A stretch of DNA of 6,928 nucleotides from Fimbriimonadales bacterium (GTDB lineage Bacteria; Armatimonadota; Fimbriimonadia; Fimbriimonadales; Fimbriimonadaceae): positions 1 to 6,928 of the forward strand of contig JAPLCS010000081.1 in NCBI GenBank assembly GCA_026392145.1. Reading direction: 5' to 3'. Positions 1-6,928 of the stretch are shown here, piece after piece; position 1 is the first letter of the stretch, and each line of letters opens with the position of its first letter. The notes beneath the pieces are model-generated. The model searched no databases, was not told the origin of the DNA, and saw nothing but the letters and a program-made list of their open reading frames with translations. The position numbers were made by a program, and so were the translations under genes.

Positions 1-218
1 TCCAAGAATCCGTCAGTCATTCCACCCAAACTCTTTGGCGCCACATTCCCCAAAAAGTAATGCCGAACTTTGTGAATGTGAGCCAGATGAAAATGTAAGG
101 ATGTACCATTCGGCGAGACCAGAATTTCAGAATTCTCATTTACCACCAAACTCGCGACGGAACTCACAATCCGAGCCTGTCGATCCCACGATTCAATGAT
201 TGCATCTACTAAAGTCAT
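1..218 (-). CDS. DinB-family protein, N-terminal part (cut by window edge)
   Basis: The minus-strand frame is open from an ATG at 218 to the left edge and gives 72 residues, starting MTLVDAIIESWDRQ. A helix with WDR at residues 11-13 is followed by a His-rich helix, LHFHLAHIHKVRHYF (residues 41-55, His at 42, 44, 47 and 49). This resembles the first two helices of the DinB/YfiT-like four-helix-bundle fold, where such histidines bind a metal ion. Members are usually 150-170 residues, so about half is missing. Many are metal-dependent thiol transferases or have no known role, so no reaction can be assigned. The gene begins 16 bases after the GH43 stop codon on the same strand and has no strong Shine-Dalgarno sequence, so it may be co-transcribed or translationally coupled. 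An in-frame TTG directly before the ATG is a possible alternative start. Family assignment is moderately sure. Confidence 0.62.
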   Translation of the reverse strand, partial: MTLVDAIIESWDRQARIVSSVASLVVNENSEILVSPNGTSLHFHLAHIHKVRHYFLGNVAPKSLGGMTDGFL

Positions 219-234
219 CAATGAACTTGCATTC

Positions 235-1152
235 TCACTTCTTGATTGCTGGCCATGGTAGAACCCCTTCCCGAGTAATTACTACAGGTTCAATTTCTCC
301 ATTTTCCTTAAAAACAAGCTTATCAATGCAGGTCACACGGTTATCTCGCAGCGTTGACTTCGGAGGCCGCCGATGGTAGCAAATGACATACTGGTCAGTC
401 CGAGGCAACTTCAACACGCTATGGTGTCCAGCCCCAGTCCCCACCTCTGGATTTCCATCCAGAATATGTGACTTTCGGACAAACGGCCCCAAGGGGCTAT
501 CTGCAATTGCGTAAGCCACACCATAAGATGAATTAGTCCATCCACCCTCAGACCACATAAAGTAATACTTGCCTCCCCTCTTGAGCATGAAAGGACCCTC
601 CACGTAGTTTTCAGGAGTCACTTCCTTGAACTCACCCTCGGTTTCCACCATATTCCGCTTAAGCTTCACGACATTGCAGTGCTTCCATCCGCCGTAATAC
701 AAATACGCTTGTCCGTCATCGTCAATAAAAGCCATGGCGTCAATCGGTTGCGCACCATTGATGTACTCTTTAACCAACGGCTTTCCCAGTACATCCTGAA
801 AAGGTCCTTCCGGATGTGCACTCTTCGCCACTCCGATTCCCGCCCCATCACCAGCCGAGAAATACATGTAAAACATGCCATCTCGTTCTATCACGCTGGG
901 TGCCCATGCGGCCCTATTCGTCGACCAAGCAACGTCCTTAAAGTCGAGAATACGGCTATGTTTCTTCCATTCCCGCAAGTCTTCTGACGAAAAGCAATCA
1001 AAAAATGTCTGCTTATCATAAGCCGCTGAAAAAGTCGGATAGACGTAATATTTCCCCTGAAACAGGTGCAGTTCAGGGTCCGCGTAATCACCCGGAAAAA
1101 TCGGATTTCCAATAGAAGCAAGAGTCATAAGAGCTAAAGTACAAAGAATCAT
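235..1152 (-). CDS. Secreted glycoside hydrolase family 43 protein
   Basis: This is a five-bladed beta-propeller glycosidase of the GH43 type. Known members are mostly alpha-L-arabinofuranosidases and beta-xylosidases acting on plant hemicellulose; the exact substrate cannot be read here. I choose the ATG at 1152 (305 aa) over an in-frame GTG at 1209 because the protein then opens with a short hydrophobic signal, MILCTLALMTLAS, and the domain starts at once. Numbered from that Met, the family's three catalytic acids are visible: the base Asp25 in YADPE, the pKa-modulating Asp138 in PIDAMAF (followed by IDDDG), and the acid Glu185 in VEGPF. AWAPS (82-86) and GTGAGHHS, with a probable active-site His at 243, also fit the family. 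The length suits a single catalytic domain with no binding module. Expected to act outside the cytoplasm. No clear ribosome-binding site is seen before either start. A DinB-family gene follows 16 bases downstream. Confidence 0.88.
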   Translation of the reverse strand: MILCTLALMTLASIGNPIFPGDYADPELHLFQGKYYVYPTFSAAYDKQTFFDCFSSEDLREWKKHSRILDFKDVAWSTNRAAWAPSVIERDGMFYMYFSAGDGAGIGVAKSAHPEGPFQDVLGKPLVKEYINGAQPIDAMAFIDDDGQAYLYYGGWKHCNVVKLKRNMVETEGEFKEVTPENYVEGPFMLKRGGKYYFMWSEGGWTNSSYGVAYAIADSPLGPFVRKSHILDGNPEVGTGAGHHSVLKLPRTDQYVICYHRRPPKSTLRDNRVTCIDKLVFKENGEIEPVVITREGVLPWPAIKK

Positions 1153-1253
1153 AAACGAACAATCACTATTGTGTTGCCTTGCGCAGGTTACTCCAAGCGC
1201 CCACACCACACGTCGACTTCAGATTTTTTACGACCTCAAGTAAGATGAACAAA

Positions 1254-1257
1254 GGAA
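1254..1257 (+). promoter_or_regulatory. Ribosome-binding site of the YCII gene
   Basis: The sequence AAAGGAAAC puts GGAA 9 bases before the ATG at 1267. This supports that ATG over the out-of-frame ATG at 1244. Confidence 0.6.
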
Positions 1258-1266
1258 ACACCGCTC

Positions 1267-1605
1267 ATGAAGTACTTAGTCGCCATTCACCATCCAGACG
1301 ATTACGACCCATTTCTGAGAGAAGATAAAGAAATGCATCAAGCGATTGATGACATCAATGATGAAATGGTTGCGGCGGGAATTCGCATTTTTGTTGGAGG
1401 ACTTCAGCACATCTCCAATGCTCACTCAGTAACCACTAATGCGGACGGCACTTTCCTAATCAATAAAAAACCTTATCTCCCTACCACGGAGCACGTTGCC
1501 GGCTTTTGGGTGCTAGAATGCGCCACCGAGGAGGAAGCCTTGGAATGGGGACGAAAAGCAACTGTCGCATGCAAAGCTCCAGTTGAAGTCCGTCCCTTTC
1601 ACTAA
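1267..1605 (+). CDS. YCII-domain protein
   Basis: A complete 112-aa protein of the YCII-related (dimeric alpha-beta barrel) family. It opens MKYLVAIHHPDDYDPF. It has the family's typical acidic helix (residues 20-36), then AAGIRIFVGGLQ (36-47), a variable loop, and the ending TEHVAGFWVLECATEEEALEWGRKATVACKAPVEVRPFH, which matches the usual GGFW...EALEWA...VEVRP C-terminus. Family members are small cytoplasmic proteins; many sit beside ECF sigma factors or are of unknown function, and a few related proteins have dehalogenase or peroxidase-like activity. No ECF sigma factor is present here. The gene diverges from the GH43 gene across about 114 bases, which must hold both promoters, and converges on katG with a 35-base gap. 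Function is unknown. Confidence 0.85.
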   Translation: MKYLVAIHHPDDYDPFLREDKEMHQAIDDINDEMVAAGIRIFVGGLQHISNAHSVTTNADGTFLINKKPYLPTTEHVAGFWVLECATEEEALEWGRKATVACKAPVEVRPFH

Positions 1606-1614
1606 CCAATTCAA

Positions 1615-3839
<2,225 letters not shown>

Positions 3840-3846
3840 CTAAAAA

Positions 3847-4269
3847 CTAATTCGAAGATTGGCAGGTCGGACAGACTCCCCAGTACACCACTTCTGCCTC
3901 ATCAATGACATAACCATGATCATTCAAAGGCTGCAAACAAGGCGAAGATCCCACTGAACAATCAATATCAACTGTACTCATGCAGTAACGACACACAAGA
4001 TGGTGATGGTTGTCCCCCACCCTCGTCTCATACAATGCTGGCCTACCTGCCGGTTCGATTCTACGTAGAATTCCTTTCGACGTCAGCGTGTTCAAATTAT
4101 CAAAAACGGCCTGTCTCGAAAGGCTAGGCAATCTCTTCCGAGCCGCACGAACAATAAACTCCGCATCCTGGTGCTTACCCTCGTACTCTACCGCCTCAAT
4201 AACAGCCAGCCGTTGCTCGGTCACTCGCAGACTCGAATCCCGAAGCCGAATTTCAACTTCCCGACGCAC
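3847..4269 (-). CDS. furA: Fur-family peroxide/iron-responsive repressor, FurA type
   Basis: A 140-aa Fur-superfamily repressor that probably controls its own gene and katG. The N-terminal winged helix holds LRVTEQRLAVIEAV (14-27) and the recognition region SLSRQAVFDNLNTLTSKGILRRI (49-71). The dimerisation domain has the metal ligands: His33, Glu81, the HHH at 88-90, Asp101/Asp103, and the zinc-type pairs Cys93/Cys96 (VCRYC) and Cys133/Cys136 (CPTC). The stretch from VGDNHHHLVCR through DIDCSVGSSPCL to DEAEVVYWGVCPTC closely resembles mycobacterial FurA as I recall it, including the extra Cys104 and Cys111, more than PerR or ferric-uptake Fur. The GTG start is supported because an in-frame TGA lies two codons upstream and the helix begins about 13 residues in. 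A nearby ATG at 4276 is out of frame. katG follows after 31 bases. Confidence 0.92.
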   Translation of the reverse strand: MRREVEIRLRDSSLRVTEQRLAVIEAVEYEGKHQDAEFIVRAARKRLPSLSRQAVFDNLNTLTSKGILRRIEPAGRPALYETRVGDNHHHLVCRYCMSTVDIDCSVGSSPCLQPLNDHGYVIDEAEVVYWGVCPTCQSSN

Positions 4270-4274
4270 GACTC

Positions 4275-4303
4275 ATTCTACCTACTTATCTGGACAAAAT
4301 CCA
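4275..4303 (-). promoter_or_regulatory. Possible furA-katG promoter, leaderless
   Basis: On the minus strand TAGAAT (4280 to 4275) matches five of six positions of the sigma-70 -10 consensus and ends 5 nt before the furA GTG. A poor -35 match, TGGATT (4303 to 4298), lies 17 nt upstream. With this spacing transcription would start at or near the GTG, giving a leaderless message. The only purine-rich patch upstream, AGTAGG, overlaps the region before the -10 and is too far away for an ordinary ribosome-binding site. The weak -35 would suit a promoter under tight control. Confidence 0.4.
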
Positions 4304-4309
4304 GATAAG
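4285..4309. promoter_or_regulatory. Perfect inverted repeat, probable FurA operator
   Basis: Arms CTTATCTGG (4285-4293) and CCAGATAAG (4301-4309) are perfect complements around an AT-rich 7-nt spacer, 25 bp in all. The site begins 15 bases upstream of the furA start and covers the space between the proposed -35 and -10. Size, symmetry, AT-rich core and position fit a dimeric Fur-family repressor site, so autoregulation is likely. It is unlikely to be a terminator for the upstream esterase gene, since no T-run follows on the minus strand. Confidence 0.65.
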
Positions 4310-4348
4310 AAATCCCACTCCTCTGACACTCGACATAGTACAAAGAAA

Positions 4349-5755
4349 TCACTTAGCGCCAAGGTATCGATCTGAAATCGCCTTCCCCAAAACCTTATAT
4401 CCACCAGAAGAAAGATGAAGTCCGTCCCCTGAGTAAAGTTCTGACTTCAATCGCCCCTCAGCATCTAATAATCCATCGACGGGAGCCTCGGAAAACCCTT
4501 TGATTCCAGAGTTCACTGCATTCACCCACACTCTCTTGGGATCGGTCGGCAAAAAGCCGGCCGGCAACAAGGGCAAAATCTTGCACTTCGGATACTTACG
4601 CTTGATTTCTCGCAACCCAGCGACAACAGCACTTGGCGAGTCATCGTTCGAATTGTTGATACCCACGAGCACTAAAAATAGACGAGCCTTGATATCTCTC
4701 AATCCGTTTTCCAACCGCCAAGCAACATGCTGAACTCTGTCACCAGACATCCCCGCATTCAAACACCCACTTAAATACTCACGATAGGACTCAGATCCTC
4801 CACCGTAGACCGAGCGGCCTGGTCCACCAAAACCTTGAGTGATAGAATCTCCCACAAGAACCACCTCGTAGTTCGCACGCTTAGCCTCAGCCAATGTATC
4901 TTGATGCTGGTCAAGCCAACTTCTACCACCCCAACCCGCACTGACATAACGACTCTCAGGGTTCGGCGCTGGAATACAGGTCCCAAGCCTGGCACGAGCA
5001 CTATCAGATGCATGTCGTTCAATGAACCGAGCAATCGGAGTAGCATCGTCCAAACTGTGAGGATGATGGTCCACGCCTGGCTTATGAATCACCTCAATAG
5101 TCCCACCCAATTCCTTATAACGACGCTCCAGAACAGATGTATTCTCAGCAACAGGCACGACAGTATCAGCATCTCCCACCACGTGAATAATCGGCACTTT
5201 GGCTTGAACCAACGCCTTCAGATTATCAATAGGATTAAATGGATACTCGATAGCTCTCCGAGCGTCGGGGAAACCATAACTCTGAATCAACGCGTCCCAA
5301 TCTGCCGGGCTATGCTGCCGAGGCCAAGTCTTAAAGTCACACACAGGTGCATCTCCATAAATAGCCTGAACCTTGTCAGGATTTCGACACGCCCAATTGT
5401 AAGCGTAAAGCCCACCCCGACTAAATCCTTCCAAAACAACCCGCCGGTTCAAGTTCCATTTGGAAGAAATAAGCTCGTTATAAAATTTCCCAAACTGCTC
5501 CATGCTGGCGGGCGCACCAAACGTATTGCCCACATTAAGGTGCACAAGGTGGTACCCCTTCTCCAACATCATTAAGTCAAGTTGGGGACGATGATCAAAA
5601 AACTCAGTGCGCCATATCCAAGGCCAATCTCTGGCAGGTGTTCGAGGTTCAACCACAATCGCATTCGTTCCCGCAAACGAAAAATCATGCCTTACAAACC
5701 CGTGATAATCCGCCTGTTGACTCAGAGAACAAAACACAAGCGCAAACGTAATCAT
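4349..5755 (-). CDS. Secreted alpha/beta hydrolase - SGNH esterase fusion
   Basis: Two serine hydrolases lie in one 468-aa chain, numbered from the ATG at 5755. I prefer that ATG to an in-frame TTG at 5776 because GGGAG sits 6 bases before it and the product then begins with a short hydrophobic signal, MITFALVFCSLSQQA. Residues about 34-247 form an alpha/beta hydrolase: nucleophile Ser112 in GFSRGG, acid Asp197 in GDADTVVP, and the His cluster 230-233 in DHHPHSL. Residues about 292-466 form an SGNH/GDSL domain close to PAF-acetylhydrolase-like esterases: Ser304 in GDSITQG, Gly335 in NAGMSGD, Asn367 in GINN, and Asp444/His447 in DGLHLS. Both sites look intact. Such enzymes commonly remove acyl groups from glycans, and acetyl removal from polysaccharide is a reasonable guess, but the substrate is not visible. 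The furA gene lies 79 bases downstream with its own control region. Confidence 0.87.
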   Translation of the reverse strand: MITFALVFCSLSQQADYHGFVRHDFSFAGTNAIVVEPRTPARDWPWIWRTEFFDHRPQLDLMMLEKGYHLVHLNVGNTFGAPASMEQFGKFYNELISSKWNLNRRVVLEGFSRGGLYAYNWACRNPDKVQAIYGDAPVCDFKTWPRQHSPADWDALIQSYGFPDARRAIEYPFNPIDNLKALVQAKVPIIHVVGDADTVVPVAENTSVLERRYKELGGTIEVIHKPGVDHHPHSLDDATPIARFIERHASDSARARLGTCIPAPNPESRYVSAGWGGRSWLDQHQDTLAEAKRANYEVVLVGDSITQGFGGPGRSVYGGGSESYREYLSGCLNAGMSGDRVQHVAWRLENGLRDIKARLFLVLVGINNSNDDSPSAVVAGLREIKRKYPKCKILPLLPAGFLPTDPKRVWVNAVNSGIKGFSEAPVDGLLDAEGRLKSELYSGDGLHLSSGGYKVLGKAISDRYLGAK

Positions 5756-5761
5756 TAAACT

Positions 5762-5766
5762 CTCCC
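5762..5766 (-). promoter_or_regulatory. Ribosome-binding site of the hydrolase fusion
   Basis: GGGAG, read on the minus strand, lies 6 bases before the ATG at 5755. It is the best Shine-Dalgarno match in the window and decides the start. It would lie inside the coding sequence if the TTG at 5776 were used. Confidence 0.65.
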
Positions 5767-5828
5767 AACTCGCCAAGTCTACATGAACAACTCGAAAAAC
5801 CCTGCTTTCAATCCCTCACCAAACCAGT

Positions 5829-5856
5829 TTGAGTTCAATTTCGCCTAGGGTACTCT
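5829..5856 (+). promoter_or_regulatory. Weak candidate promoter for the propeller-like gene
   Basis: TTGAGT (5829-5834) and TACTCT (5851-5856) are separated by 16 nt, and the second hexamer ends 6 nt before the ATG at 5863. This would again give a leaderless message. An AGGG at 5847-5850 is 12 nt from the start, rather far for a ribosome-binding site. Matches are partial. On the minus strand of the same gap, TTGAAA (5811 to 5806) could be a -35 for the hydrolase fusion, but I see no convincing -10 for it. Confidence 0.25.
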
Positions 5857-5862
5857 GCTCCC

Positions 5863-6928
5863 ATGCGATGCCTCTGCAGCCTAATCTTGCTACTCATGGT
5901 GGTTAGAGCCCCAGGCACCGGGAGTGATAGCGAAGCAGCCGCAGGAGCCATGATTCCATGGGCAGGAAAACTCTGGGTCATCAGCTATGTTGCCCATATC
6001 AAAGGCAACGGACTAGGTCTATATCAAGTTGATGAAAAGATGAAATGGACCCAGCGACCCGAAAGTGTGACCGGAACATTTGCAAATCGCTACATACACT
6101 GGAAATCCAAGCAAGCGATCATCGGTCCACATTTCATTTCAGAAAACGGTGAAGTTCGCACAAGTTTAGATCTCGCTAAACATCGATTAACCGCTACTTC
6201 AGCCCACTTGAGTGAACCCAACAAAGTCTATTTCCTCACTATGGAAGGACTCCTTTTCGAAACAGATGTCAATACGCTCATTTCGAAGCAACTATATGAT
6301 TTAACAAAAGAACTAGACTGGTCCAAAGGTGCCTACCTGCACTTTAAGGGTATGCACACTGGCCAAGGTCGAGTGATTGTGGCAAATAACACATTCGAAG
6401 AACCAGAAGTATTAGGTACCAGAAATGCTGGACGCCTCGCGGAGTGGGATGGAAATGGATCGTGGAAAATTTTAGAAAGAAACCCATTTGTAGAAGTATC
6501 CGGCAACCAGCGCTCCGCCGCAAATGACTACTTCGGTGCACCAATTTTCGCGCTCGGTTGGGACAGGGCAAGTGTCATCCTAAGAGTCTTACATAAAGGT
6601 GAATGGTCAAGATACCGCTTACCTTTTGGTAGCCAATCTTGGTCGCATACCTGGAATACCGAGTGGATGCGAATTCGATTTGCTCAAACAGAAAGACACC
6701 TGATGGATGCCTTTGGCCTCTTCTATGACCTACCAAACTTGGTAAACGCAGGAAAAATATTTGGTATTCAACCGATAAGCCGACACCTTAGAGTAACTCC
6801 TGATTTTGTTCACTACAACGGTTACTTTGTCATGGCTGGCGACCAAACAGACCACACGGTTGGACAACCTCAATCAGGACTTTGGTGGGGATCTATAGAC
6901 GACCTCTGGTCATTCGGCAAGCCACAAG
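5863..6928 (+). CDS. Secreted uncharacterised protein, probably beta-propeller (3' end beyond window)
   Basis: An open frame runs from the ATG at 5863 to the right edge without a stop, giving 355 residues. It begins with a signal peptide, MRCLCSLILLLMVVRA, so it is exported. The mature part is rich in Trp, Gly, Tyr and repeated short strand-turn segments (for example KLWVISYVA, KVYFLTMEGLLFETD, GRLAEWDGNGSWKILE, GYFVMAGDQTD), which suggests a beta-propeller. Distinctive segments are HFKGMHTGQGR (160-170), GWDRAS (232-237), SHTWNTEWMRIR (261-272) and SGLWWGSIDDLWSFGKP near the edge. I recall similar sequences as hypothetical proteins of environmental bacteria, but know no function. An ATG at 5868 is out of frame. 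It diverges from the hydrolase fusion across 107 bases that must hold both promoters. The reading frame is certain; the fold is inference. Confidence 0.85.
   Translation, partial: MRCLCSLILLLMVVRAPGTGSDSEAAAGAMIPWAGKLWVISYVAHIKGNGLGLYQVDEKMKWTQRPESVTGTFANRYIHWKSKQAIIGPHFISENGEVRTSLDLAKHRLTATSAHLSEPNKVYFLTMEGLLFETDVNTLISKQLYDLTKELDWSKGAYLHFKGMHTGQGRVIVANNTFEEPEVLGTRNAGRLAEWDGNGSWKILERNPFVEVSGNQRSAANDYFGAPIFALGWDRASVILRVLHKGEWSRYRLPFGSQSWSHTWNTEWMRIRFAQTERHLMDAFGLFYDLPNLVNAGKIFGIQPISRHLRVTPDFVHYNGYFVMAGDQTDHTVGQPQSGLWWGSIDDLWSFGKPQ

Noticed and set aside
1153..1209. Extension of the GH43 gene to the GTG at 1209
   Set aside because: The 19 extra residues would precede a good signal peptide and contain charged and polar residues; no ribosome-binding site supports the GTG.
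4285..4309. The inverted repeat as an intrinsic terminator of the hydrolase fusion gene
   Set aside because: The stem has only four G/C pairs in nine and no T-run follows on either strand; its position at the furA promoter favours an operator.
4556..4565. Ten-base palindrome GCCGGCCGGC
   Set aside because: It lies inside the SGNH coding sequence and is explained by the Pro-Ala-Gly codons; nothing suggests a regulatory role.
4835..5575. A 246-codon plus-strand open frame opposite the hydrolase fusion
   Set aside because: It is antisense to a frame with two intact hydrolase motif sets, its predicted product has no recognisable domain, and its composition (rich in Arg, Ser, Thr, Ile) is typical of a shadow frame.
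5705..5755. Lipoprotein signal in the hydrolase fusion (LVFC near the N-terminus)
   Set aside because: Phe before the Cys does not fit a lipobox, and no basic residue precedes the hydrophobic stretch, so lipidation is not supported.
5756..5776. TTG start for the hydrolase fusion
   Set aside because: The ATG at 5755 has a well-spaced GGGAG and gives a better secretion signal.

Overview
The window is a compact bacterial segment of moderate GC content (roughly half, by eye). It holds seven protein genes with short gaps and no RNA genes, mobile elements or CRISPR arrays that I can see. The organism cannot be fixed from this sequence. Short secretion signals, a DinB-fold protein, a YCII protein, a secreted GH43 enzyme, a double-hydrolase fusion and a secreted propeller-like protein would suit a free-living, polymer-degrading bacterium such as Armatimonadota (Fimbriimonadia) or a Planctomycetota/Verrucomicrobiota relative. 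That is inference. The regulator and catalase pair looks actinobacterial in organisation, although the base composition does not.

Left part (1-1605). The minus strand carries a GH43 glycoside hydrolase with a signal peptide. It is followed 16 bases later by the start of a DinB-family protein cut by the window edge. Diverging from the GH43 gene on the plus strand is a small YCII-domain protein. It converges on katG across a 35-base gap that contains a 13-bp tandem repeat.

Centre (1641-4348). The minus strand holds a peroxide-defence unit: a FurA-type Fur-family regulator (GTG start), then katG, a full-length bifunctional catalase-peroxidase with all catalytic residues intact. A 19-nt unbroken purine tract lies between the two genes, just before the katG start. 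Upstream of furA is a perfect 9+9 bp inverted repeat with a 7-nt spacer, placed where a promoter would be. This suggests autoregulation: FurA probably represses furA-katG until peroxide or metal status relieves it. A -10-like hexamer only 5 nt before the GTG suggests a leaderless furA message.

Right part (4349-6928). The minus strand carries a secreted two-domain enzyme, an alpha/beta hydrolase fused to an SGNH (PAF-acetylhydrolase-like) esterase, with both catalytic sets intact. Diverging from it on the plus strand is a secreted protein of an uncharacterised, probably beta-propeller, family that runs off the right edge.

There is no clear previously undescribed system here. The points most worth following are the furA-katG control region, the double-hydrolase fusion and the uncharacterised propeller-like protein.
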